From NCBI GenBank assembly GCA_045586785.1, contig JAZNBA010000105.1, positions 1 to 46,359 of the forward strand: DNA of 46,359 nt. Reading direction: 5' to 3'. Made by a program: the position numbers and the translations under genes. The notes below the pieces were generated by a model, which saw nothing but the letters and a program-made list of their open reading frames with translations, searched no databases and was not told where the DNA came from. The DNA comes from UMGS1002 sp045586785. GTDB lineage: Bacteria; Bacillota; Clostridia; Oscillospirales; CAG-272. This document shows, piece by piece, positions 8,854-15,558 of this stretch. The number at the start of each line of letters is the position of its first letter. The stretch's first letter is position 1.

Positions 8854-10617
8854 ATGGAAAACAAAGTAATTCCGATTTTTTACGCTTGCGACGACAATTT
8901 TGTGAAATATACTGTGGTGTCGTTATATTCAATGATCAAAAACGCGTCACGTGACTATAAATATCAGGTTTACGTTTTGCACACAGGCATTTCCGAAAAA
9001 ATGATGCAGGCTGTGCTTGATCTTGAAAATGATAATTTTGACATAGCTTTTGAGGACGTCAGTGAGTATCTTCACTCTATCGCTGACCGCTTGCCTCTGC
9101 GCGATTATTATTCAAAAACAACGTATTACCGCTTGGTCATTGCAGAAATGTTTCCGCAGTATCGCAAAGCAATTTACATTGACAGTGATACCATCGTACA
9201 GGGTGATATAAGCGAGCTTTACAATACCGATATCGGTGACGCTTATCTTGGAGGTTGTCACGAGCAGGCAATGGTGCAGGTGGATGAATACGGAACTTAC
9301 GTGGAAAAAGTTATTGGTATTTCCAGACACAACTTTTTTAACGCCGGAATGGTGCTGATAAATTGTGACAGATTCAGAAGAGGTGCGGTTCTTGATAAAT
9401 TTATTGATCTTTTGCACATATATAATTTTGTCGTGACGCAGGACGAGGATTATTTGAACCTTATATGCAAGGATCACGTTTATTGGCTTGATCAACGCTG
9501 GAATACCGAAATATTCGGTGAAATTGCGTACCCAATAGAGCAAGCAAAGATCCTGCACTATATTATGACAAACAAGCCGTGGCACTATGCCGACTGCCGT
9601 CACGGAGACGTTTTTTGGAAATACGCCAAGCAGACGACAGTATATGAGGAAATAGTGCGGGAGCTTGAGGCTTACACCGACGAGCAACGGGAGCGTGACC
9701 ACGTTTCTTGCGACAAGCTGCTTCAGCTTGCTGTTGCCGAAACTTGTCGAAAGGATAATTATCTCAACCGACTAAATACGGGAAGCCGCGCAAAAGATCG
9801 AGTAGACGTAATGCGCAAAATAGAAGAATACGAGCTGGCAGGCAGATTCGACGAGGACGTAGAGCAGGATCCGCCATCCCGTATGCTGATGCCCGATGAG
9901 ATAAATTACATTCGTAAAAGTGTGATCCAAAAAATTAAGACCAAGGTGGCATTTCTGATGGCGCATAAATTTGTGCACGGTCTTATTGATGATAAAAAGC
10001 TGATCATCAAGGATATCAAGGGGTTGGAGCATTTCAAGTCACTGGGCAGCGGCGCTATCATAACCTGCAATCATTTCAATGCTTTTGACAGCTTTGCTAT
10101 GCAGCTGGCGTATGAAGCGTCAGGGCAGACGGACAGAGGCTTTTACCGCGTTATCCGCGAGGGCAACTATACCTCTTTTCCCGGCTTTTACGGATTTTTG
10201 ATGCGCAACTGCAATACGCTTCCGCTGTCCTCCAATCACAGAACGCTGAAAAAGTTTTCGGACGCTACCTGCCAGCTGTTGCGTCAAGGCGAGCTTGTGC
10301 TGATATATCCCGAGCAGAGCATGTGGTGGAATTACCGCAAGCCCAAGCCGCTGAAAAAGGGAGCGTACGTTTTTGCTGCGAAGTCGGATGTTCCCGTGCT
10401 TCCTTGCTTTATTACTATGAAGGATTCTGATATTATTGGGGACGATGGCTTTTACGTTCAGGAATATACCATCCACATCAGCGCGCCCATATATCCAGAC
10501 AACAGCCTGCCCTACGGAAAGCGAGTAGAAAAAATGGCAGAGCAAAATGCCGAGGTATGGAAGCAAATATACGAAAAAGAATATCAGATGCCGCTGGAAT
10601 ATACCACCACGGCATAA
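8854..10617 (+). CDS. Bifunctional GT8 glycosyltransferase fused to PlsC-like acyltransferase
   Basis: The 587-residue protein has two enzyme halves. Residues 1-270 are a GT8 domain with AIYIDSDTIV (Asp110-Ser-Asp112), FFNAGMVLINC and the family's LHYIMTNKPWHY block. A charged, mostly helical linker follows (about 270-350). Residues 355-587 are a PlsC-type acyltransferase with the classic TCNHFNAFDS motif (His407-X4-Asp412), a REGNY block and YPEQSMWW (Glu487). The start is supported by AGAGAGG upstream. It is the last gene of a tight three-gene operon that also encodes both activities as separate proteins. The simplest reading is that one product glycosylates and acylates the same lipid-linked or glycolipid substrate; that role is inferred, while the domain calls rest on visible motifs. 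Confidence 0.85.
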   Translation: MENKVIPIFYACDDNFVKYTVVSLYSMIKNASRDYKYQVYVLHTGISEKMMQAVLDLENDNFDIAFEDVSEYLHSIADRLPLRDYYSKTTYYRLVIAEMFPQYRKAIYIDSDTIVQGDISELYNTDIGDAYLGGCHEQAMVQVDEYGTYVEKVIGISRHNFFNAGMVLINCDRFRRGAVLDKFIDLLHIYNFVVTQDEDYLNLICKDHVYWLDQRWNTEIFGEIAYPIEQAKILHYIMTNKPWHYADCRHGDVFWKYAKQTTVYEEIVRELEAYTDEQRERDHVSCDKLLQLAVAETCRKDNYLNRLNTGSRAKDRVDVMRKIEEYELAGRFDEDVEQDPPSRMLMPDEINYIRKSVIQKIKTKVAFLMAHKFVHGLIDDKKLIIKDIKGLEHFKSLGSGAIITCNHFNAFDSFAMQLAYEASGQTDRGFYRVIREGNYTSFPGFYGFLMRNCNTLPLSSNHRTLKKFSDATCQLLRQGELVLIYPEQSMWWNYRKPKPLKKGAYVFAAKSDVPVLPCFITMKDSDIIGDDGFYVQEYTIHISAPIYPDNSLPYGKRVEKMAEQNAEVWKQIYEKEYQMPLEYTTTA

Positions 10618-10620
10618 AAT

Positions 10621-10650
10621 AAAACGGTGTGATCTCACACCGTTTTGTTT
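10621..10650. terminator. Bidirectional terminator between convergent genes
   Basis: AAAACGGTGTGA pairs perfectly with TCACACCGTTTT around a two-base TC interval. The arms carry A and T runs, so it can end both the GT8 operon (stop at 10617) and the convergent permease gene (stop at 10651). Confidence 0.88.
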
Positions 10651-11388
10651 TTACTTGATAAGCGAGGTTATTATATTTGCAATGCCGCTGACAGCCATAA
10701 AGCCGTAGACCGCTTTTTTCAGCATTTGTGCATTCATGCGTTTAAATATGGTTTTGCCGATAACAGTGCCTATAGCCATGCCGATGACACCTGTGATAAG
10801 TCCCGTGAGGACGTTGACCGTCACAAAGCCGGAAAATGCTTTTACCGCTATGCTGTATATATTGGAGATGACGAAGTACGCCGAAAGCGTGGCAAGATAG
10901 CTCTTGGAATCCTTTTCGGATTGCATATAGTAGATAACGGCAGGTGGACCGCTCATAGCAAACATACCGCCCATAATGCCGGACAGCAGACCTGCAATAA
11001 TGCCGGTATACCACGTTATTTTGATGTGTATTCTGTTTGAGAAAAACAAGAAATATATGCTGAGTGAAAACAGGACTATGCCCAGCAGCAGCGTCAGCGT
11101 GGAGTTGGTCTGGCTTTTGATAAACGTGACTGCCACGAATGTTCCCACAAAGCTGCCTGCAAGTGGGAATATGATGTTTTTCCAGTCCACGTGCTTCAGC
11201 ATCGTCAGCAGGACGAAGATCGATGTCAGCGCGCCGAGTATGGAAGACAGCATATTTGCCTCTGTAAACATCAAAAGTTGTGGCAGAAACATCATGGCGA
11301 ATATTCCGAAACCGAAGCCGGTAACGCTTTGTATAAAGCTGCCGCACATAGCTATTGCGGCGATAAGTATCAATTGATAAATTTCCAT
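10651..11388 (-). CDS. TauE/SafE-family membrane permease (sulfite exporter-like)
   Basis: The 245-residue protein is almost entirely hydrophobic with about eight predicted membrane spans. It shows the family's repeated glycine-rich hairpins, GFGFGIFAMMFLPQLL near the N-terminus and GLLSGIMGGMFAMSGPP in the second half. TauE/SafE proteins move sulfite, sulfoacetate or other small organic anions; the substrate here is not known. The ATG at 11388 is preferred over a TTG two codons upstream because AGGGA sits seven bases before it. It has its own promoter at 11425-11453. A sulfite link with the sirohaem reductase at 44 kb is possible in principle, but the genes are far apart and nothing shows it. 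Confidence 0.85.
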   Translation of the reverse strand: MEIYQLILIAAIAMCGSFIQSVTGFGFGIFAMMFLPQLLMFTEANMLSSILGALTSIFVLLTMLKHVDWKNIIFPLAGSFVGTFVAVTFIKSQTNSTLTLLLGIVLFSLSIYFLFFSNRIHIKITWYTGIIAGLLSGIMGGMFAMSGPPAVIYYMQSEKDSKSYLATLSAYFVISNIYSIAVKAFSGFVTVNVLTGLITGVIGMAIGTVIGKTIFKRMNAQMLKKAVYGFMAVSGIANIITSLIK

Positions 11389-11424
11389 TTTCAAATCCCT
11401 GTAGTTTTGTCAAATACAAGGTAT

Positions 11425-11453
11425 ATGTTATCACTTTTTTGAGCTTTTGTCAA
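11425..11453 (-). promoter_or_regulatory. Sigma-A promoter of the TauE-like gene
   Basis: On the minus strand TTGACA (11448-11453) and TAACAT (11425-11430) are 17 bases apart, about 37 bases before the start codon. Confidence 0.6.
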
Positions 11454-11472
11454 TGCTGATTGGAAATAAAAC

Positions 11473-11499
11473 AAATAACACGTATATCCTGCTGTTATT
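11473..11499 (-). terminator. Weak terminator-like hairpin after the blaR1-like gene
   Basis: A seven-base A/T stem (AATAACA with TGTTATT) overlaps the stop codon of the blaR1-like gene and is followed on the minus strand by TTGTTTTATTT. It is weak, and readthrough into the TauE gene is plausible. Confidence 0.3.
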
Positions 11500-13234
11500 G
11501 TTCGGCGACCTCTCCCACAGGAATTCCGTTTTCGGTCAAGTGTACGTTTCCGTCAACGATGGATATGTCAAAAAGATGTATTTCGCCATTTTGGTCAATG
11601 CCTTGAACGCGCACCGCGCCGTCGTCGCAGTAGACGAAGGAGAGCTTATACCAATCCGAGTAGATCCTGCTGTAGTATTTTTGCTCTCGGTTGAACAATG
11701 TGTCATCATAGGCATTGAAGGTAAATGAGAAACGATCCGAGGTCATTCCGAAACCGAGGGTGCAAAATTCTGCGTTGCCATCTCCGTCTATATCAAATTG
11801 CCTTGAAGCGTAGATGGGCGGCGATAGCTGCGTTTCGCCAAAAAGCATATCAAGTATATTTTCTTTGTATTCGTTTCGTCTCGCCTCGATATCTTCAGCG
11901 CTTTCGTCAGCGGAAATTATCCAGTTCGGCCCTAAATAGCTTGATAACGGATTTTGCCAGGGAACTACGGTAACGTCTTCTCTTGTAATATCGTAAGTTT
12001 CAAGAATGAGCCGCATACCGGCGGCATCTGTCCTTCTCATAGACATAAGGTCAAAAGTAGAGAACTGCGGGGAATCCGAATGCTCAAAAAGATTAAATGA
12101 GTAGCTCTTGGGTGCAAACTGACAGACGTAAACGTCAAGACCTCCCGCCGCGTCAAGACCAAAAAATTCGGGGTGTATGTCCAAAAGATAACGTTGCTCG
12201 TAGGTCAGACTGTCGATATCGACGTTTTCTAAGTTGTTGGTGGGTTCGTACTCTTCGATATCCTCTAAGTTGTTGGTGTGTTTGTCCTCTTCGGCATCCT
12301 CCTTGGGAACCGTCAGAAAGCAGACCACCAATACTATGCATAGAACAAGAGAGACAATAATTATCCAAAGCGCAGGCTTCTTATAATTAAGAACCGACTT
12401 TATGCGTTGCTTGACGCCGACCTCGCCAAACGCGAGAGGGCAAGCCGCGATCATTCGTCTGTTGACGCTACAGGTCAGCAGTGCTTGGGAATAGTCAGCT
12501 CTTGCGCCGCGGTCAAGCTCTCTTATAACCTTTTCGTCACACGCAAGCTCGATGTCGCGGCAAAGCAGAATATAGCTCAGCCACATTAGAGGGTTGAACC
12601 AATGGAGCGCAAGCAAAAGAAATCCTAAAGGCTTCCATAGGTGGTCTTTGCGGCGGATATGCGCCGTTTCGTGTGCTATAACGTGCTTCATATCCTGCTC
12701 GGTTATGTTGAACGGAAGATATATCTTCGGCTTGATGATACCGAGAACAAAGGGAGATACCACGTTTTCGCTTTGATATATATTATCTTTATAAATGACT
12801 GCCGTTCCGATATTGCGCCTTACACGCACATAGCTGATCACCGTGTAAACGAGCAGAGTAACGATGCCGACGATCCAAACGGCTGTCAATATTGGAATCC
12901 ATATTTGTAAGGGATTTGCGCTGTCACCGGGGCTTGGCGTAATAGACTCGCTTATCACGGGGTATATTGTGCTATTTAGCACAGGTATTCCCGTATTGAC
13001 AGTGGGGGTATTGTCGGTCATAATGCTTGGGCTTACTACCTCCGCGCTGGGTATCAGGCTGAAAACACTTTCGATTTTGAACGGACAAATAAGACGAACT
13101 GCTACCACGCCCCAAAGAACTACCGTGATCCATTTGGGCGCTTTTTTGAGAAGTAAGCGCAACAGGAGCACCGCTAGTACAATATAGCTTGCCGAAATGC
13201 TCATGTTGATAATTTGCAAGAATATCTGCGACAT
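11495..13234 (-). CDS. BlaR1/MecR1-type M56 metalloprotease receptor with an unusual extracellular domain
   Basis: The N-terminal half is a membrane M56 peptidase: spans near 10-30, 35-58 and 112-135, then the zinc site HETAH (188-192), and Glu/Asp-rich ELACDEKVI (about 229-237). A further span at about 289-309 leads to an extracellular C-terminus of about 270 residues. In classical BlaR1/MecR1 that region is a penicillin-binding sensor with an S-x-x-K motif. I do not see such a domain; instead it has short TNNLE repeats and a DIDGDGNAEF segment that resembles a calcium-binding or integrin-like loop. In the known family, signal binding activates the protease, which removes the partner repressor. 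It lies two bases after the blaI-like gene; AGGAG precedes the ATG. The signal is probably not a beta-lactam. Confidence 0.85.
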   Translation of the reverse strand: MSQIFLQIINMSISASYIVLAVLLLRLLLKKAPKWITVVLWGVVAVRLICPFKIESVFSLIPSAEVVSPSIMTDNTPTVNTGIPVLNSTIYPVISESITPSPGDSANPLQIWIPILTAVWIVGIVTLLVYTVISYVRVRRNIGTAVIYKDNIYQSENVVSPFVLGIIKPKIYLPFNITEQDMKHVIAHETAHIRRKDHLWKPLGFLLLALHWFNPLMWLSYILLCRDIELACDEKVIRELDRGARADYSQALLTCSVNRRMIAACPLAFGEVGVKQRIKSVLNYKKPALWIIIVSLVLCIVLVVCFLTVPKEDAEEDKHTNNLEDIEEYEPTNNLENVDIDSLTYEQRYLLDIHPEFFGLDAAGGLDVYVCQFAPKSYSFNLFEHSDSPQFSTFDLMSMRRTDAAGMRLILETYDITREDVTVVPWQNPLSSYLGPNWIISADESAEDIEARRNEYKENILDMLFGETQLSPPIYASRQFDIDGDGNAEFCTLGFGMTSDRFSFTFNAYDDTLFNREQKYYSRIYSDWYKLSFVYCDDGAVRVQGIDQNGEIHLFDISIVDGNVHLTENGIPVGEVAEQ

Positions 13235-13236
13235 GG

Positions 13237-13602
13237 TTATTCTCCTTTCCTATAGCGGTCTATCATTGCCTGAACAGCATCAAGCTCCTCGTCGGTGATT
13301 TTTTGATGTTTGGTAAAGGCGGCGATAAAAGCAGGGAGCGAGCCTTCAAAGGTTTTCTCCACCATTTCACTTATCTCGGCTGCCTGCACCTCATCCTTGG
13401 TTACTAGTGCGGAAACAACAGAGTTGTCATTTTTAAGAACGCCTCTTTCAGATAAACGCTTGATGACTGTATAAGTCGTGGTAGGCTTCCAACCGAGCTG
13501 ATCGCGGCATAGATTAACAAGCTCGCCGCTTCTTATGGGCTCGTGTTCCCACAAAATAAGGCAAAAACGGTATTCACTTTCAAAAACTTTTGGTGTTTCC
13601 AT
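13237..13602 (-). CDS. blaI: BlaI/MecI/CopY-family winged-helix repressor
   Basis: The 121-residue protein has the winged-helix layout of BlaI/MecI repressors: an N-terminal helix block with ILWEHEPIRSGELV, the recognition segment KPTTTYTVIKRLSERGVL, and a C-terminal dimerisation part ending in ELDAVQAMIDRYRKGE. These proteins dimerise on palindromes and are cleaved on signal from a BlaR1 partner, here encoded two bases downstream. The ATG at 13602 is chosen for the AAAGGAG about eight bases upstream; a longer open frame up to 13650 would put the start inside the promoter. Two dyads over its own promoter suggest autoregulation of the pair. No beta-lactamase gene is nearby, so the regulon is unknown. 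Confidence 0.9.
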   Translation of the reverse strand: METPKVFESEYRFCLILWEHEPIRSGELVNLCRDQLGWKPTTTYTVIKRLSERGVLKNDNSVVSALVTKDEVQAAEISEMVEKTFEGSLPAFIAAFTKHQKITDEELDAVQAMIDRYRKGE

Positions 13603-13617
13603 TTTGAGTTCTCCTTT

Positions 13618-13669
13618 CTCTAATGCGTTAGAGCACATATAGTCTAACACATTAGAGTGGGCGTGTCAA
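13618..13669 (-). promoter_or_regulatory. blaI-blaR1 promoter with two BlaI-type operator dyads
   Basis: On the minus strand TTGACA (13664-13669) and TAGACT (13641-13646) are 17 bases apart. Dyad 1, CTCTAATGCGTTAGAG (13618-13633), lies between the -10 box and the start. Dyad 2, TCTAACACATTAGA (13643-13656), covers the -10 box and part of the spacer. The two share the half-site TCTAA-N4-TTAGA and their centres are 24 bases apart. The position fits repression by the adjacent BlaI-like protein. Confidence 0.75.
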
Positions 13670-13720
13670 GAGATTTCGGGAAATGTTCACAAAAAAATCA
13701 GTTTTTGCTTCACATCAAAA

Positions 13721-13754
13721 AACTCCGCCACAGACTTTTGTCCGTGGCGGAGTT
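13721..13754 (-). terminator. Terminator of the CotF-like gene
   Basis: AACTCCGCCACAGAC pairs with GTCCGTGGCGGAGTT (one mismatch) around a short loop; on the minus strand it is followed by a T run. It lies about 55 bases after the CotF-like stop. Confidence 0.85.
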
Positions 13755-13809
13755 GTTTGTTGTGGGGACCGTGCGCCGGATTTACCGAATAGAGTATCGT
13801 GCGTTGGGT

Positions 13810-14271
13810 TTACGAATACATGGAGTTGGTCTGCATATAGTCGTAGATTGCTTTGCCGTGCTGCTGTTCTTCCTTTTGAATGTGGTTTAGGGCGTTGCGC
13901 GCGCTCTCGTCCTTGAACTCAAAAACGCAGGTGTCATAAAGATGAGAGGCGTGCTTTTCGGTGGCGAGCAGGTCGGAGCAGAGGAAACAGTCGGACTTCT
14001 TTGCTTCGGTCTCGCCTGCGTTATAGGCGGCGGTGAAGGTCTTGGGAACTGTGGGGGCTGTGCCGCCGCCGTTCATAGCGGGTACGTTGCCGCTTTCCAT
14101 GCCGGAGAGTGTTTGCAGATGGCTTCTTTCAACGTCGGCGATAGCGTTGAACAGCACCTTGAGCTGAGGATCGGAGGCGCACTCGGCGTGCTTGGTGTAT
14201 TTGTCGATGCAAAGCTGTTCCTGACCTTTGAGGTCCTTGATAAGACTGCTTTCTTTTTGTGTAAGCTGCAT
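13810..14271 (-). CDS. Spore coat CotF-like / ferritin-like four-helix protein
   Basis: The 153-residue protein is nearly all helical with two ferritin-like halves: an N-terminal block with KYTKHAECASD and ADVERSHLQTLSG, a Gly/Pro/Thr linker near 67-80, and a C-terminal block with LLATEKHASHLYDTCVFEF and IQKEEQQHGKAIYDYMQ. This arrangement fits the coat F family, found in spore coats of Firmicutes and related to rubrerythrin-like folds. The repeated E/H pattern could hold metal but the full diiron set is not obvious. AAAGGAG lies upstream of the ATG. A near-perfect sigma-G promoter precedes it, supporting expression in the forespore. It is monocistronic, with its own terminator. Confidence 0.75.
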   Translation of the reverse strand: MQLTQKESSLIKDLKGQEQLCIDKYTKHAECASDPQLKVLFNAIADVERSHLQTLSGMESGNVPAMNGGGTAPTVPKTFTAAYNAGETEAKKSDCFLCSDLLATEKHASHLYDTCVFEFKDESARNALNHIQKEEQQHGKAIYDYMQTNSMYS

Positions 14272-14302
14272 AATAATACTCCTTTTGAAAAGATTACACG
14301 AT

Positions 14303-14332
14303 TATTATGCGCAAGGCATGAGAGGAATATTC
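14303..14332 (-). promoter_or_regulatory. Candidate sigma-G (forespore) promoter of the CotF-like gene
   Basis: On the minus strand GAATA (14328-14332) and CATAATA (14303-14309) are separated by exactly 18 bases. This matches the published sigma-G consensus GMATR-N18-CATNHTA without mismatch. The predicted start point is about 25 bases before the ATG, after AAAGGAG is allowed for. No good sigma-A site is seen here. Confidence 0.6.
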
Positions 14333-14344
14333 AGGACGGCAAAA

Positions 14345-14366
14345 AAAGGGGCTTGACAGCCCCTTT
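14345..14366 (-). terminator. Terminator of the unknown membrane-anchored gene
   Basis: AAAGGGGCT pairs with AGCCCCTTT around TGAC; on the minus strand a seven-T run follows. It starts six bases after the stop of the gene at 14372-15457. Confidence 0.9.
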
Positions 14367-14371
14367 GGTAT

Positions 14372-15457
14372 TCAGTTGCCCTGATTTGCTCTCAGTTCTT
14401 CCTCTTGATGTGTCATGTTGAAACGCACTTCTGTGCCTTTGCTTTCGACCGTTGCGATCATTGCGTCGTAGATAGCCCAGAATTGAGGAAAGTTTAGCCG
14501 TGTGTCGTGAACGCGGCACATATGGTAATCATAGATAGAGACGGTGTCTGATTTTTCAAATTTAGTCACGTAGTTTATCCCTTCAAGATAAATGTATTCG
14601 CCGTCCATTATTACAATATCCACTTCTTCATGCATATGCGTCGGTGGAAGCGAGAAAAAGTCCTGAGTTTCCCAAACCCCTAAAAGTGATGACGTTTCCT
14701 GTGATGACAGTGTATAAGTAACATCTTCGAAGGTTGGGTTTGGCTTTACGGTGCTTTCGTAATAATAGCGCTTATATATCAGTGTTCCTGTTCCGTCATG
14801 ATGAACGTAAAAATCAATATAATGCAGTCCGCCAAATGAAATATCTACTGTCAATCGGTATGCCTGTGCATAGGTTCCTTCTGCCACGAGCTGACGAATA
14901 TCCGGCAAGCCTAGATTATATCTGATTGTATATAATGAATTTGCGGCACCTTCTATTCGTCTATTGGCTGTTTGGTTATCTATGGTTTGGGTAGGCCAGT
15001 TGCCGTCAAGAATGATTTGAGGCGCGTCATACTCATAGATGTCTTTCATTAATTCGTCATTCATATACACCATGCTTGTTGTGGTGTAATGATCAAGTAT
15101 CCAAATTCCGTCTTCGCTTTTCTTGAAAAATGCGTATATTAAATTATTGTCGGGTGAGCTGTATACGGTGTATAGATATCCGTCTTTTTCACGCAGAATT
15201 TTATTTCCGTAAAAGGCTTGGATATTGGCAAGCGTACTCTCGGCGTGTGGATATGTGTAAACAGTTTTTATTACAAACTTCGCATCATATTCAAACGGAG
15301 TTTCGTTGTCAATGACAAGCTTATTTCCGTAAACATAATCGTCGTGTGTGAGCGCCGGATGCTTGATAAATGAGAGGGCATAATAACCGCCTGCGATGCA
15401 CAGAGCCAACAATATAGCGGCGCAAACAATGATAATAACCAATTTTTTGCGAGTCAT
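14372..15457 (-). CDS. Unknown membrane-anchored extracytoplasmic protein
   Basis: I do not recognise this 361-residue protein. It begins MTRKK followed by a single hydrophobic segment (about 6-29), and the rest is polar, so it is probably anchored by the N-terminus with the bulk outside the cell. There is no lipobox cysteine in the expected place. The exterior part is rich in Tyr, Asp and Thr and looks mainly beta-stranded; no catalytic motif stands out. The start has a full AAAGGAGG signal about seven bases upstream. It is monocistronic, with a consensus sigma-A promoter and a strong terminator. It lies between a sporulation-type gene and a carbohydrate-type oxidoreductase, which says little about its role. 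Confidence 0.75.
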   Translation of the reverse strand: MTRKKLVIIIVCAAILLALCIAGGYYALSFIKHPALTHDDYVYGNKLVIDNETPFEYDAKFVIKTVYTYPHAESTLANIQAFYGNKILREKDGYLYTVYSSPDNNLIYAFFKKSEDGIWILDHYTTTSMVYMNDELMKDIYEYDAPQIILDGNWPTQTIDNQTANRRIEGAANSLYTIRYNLGLPDIRQLVAEGTYAQAYRLTVDISFGGLHYIDFYVHHDGTGTLIYKRYYYESTVKPNPTFEDVTYTLSSQETSSLLGVWETQDFFSLPPTHMHEEVDIVIMDGEYIYLEGINYVTKFEKSDTVSIYDYHMCRVHDTRLNFPQFWAIYDAMIATVESKGTEVRFNMTHQEEELRANQGN

Positions 15458-15486
15458 AACAAAACCTCCTTTTTGATGTTGATTTA

Positions 15487-15515
15487 ATTATATCATATAA
15501 GATTTTGGCTGTCAA
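15487..15515 (-). promoter_or_regulatory. Sigma-A promoter of the unknown membrane-anchored gene
   Basis: On the minus strand TTGACA (15510-15515) and TATAAT (15487-15492) are 17 bases apart, 29 bases before the start codon. Confidence 0.8.
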
Positions 15516-15522
15516 CAAAAAA

Positions 15523-15548
15523 GTCCCGCACCGTATTTGGTGCGGGAC
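15523..15548 (-). terminator. Terminator of FAD oxidoreductase 1
   Basis: GTCCCGCACC pairs perfectly with GGTGCGGGAC around a six-base loop; on the minus strand a six-T run follows. It begins ten bases past the oxidoreductase stop. Confidence 0.92.
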
Positions 15549-15558
15549 AAGTTTGCTT

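Noticed and set aside
12223..12293. Tandem repeat or CRISPR-like array in the blaR1-like gene
   Set aside because: Only two imperfect copies encoding TNNLE; it is a short duplication in a linker.
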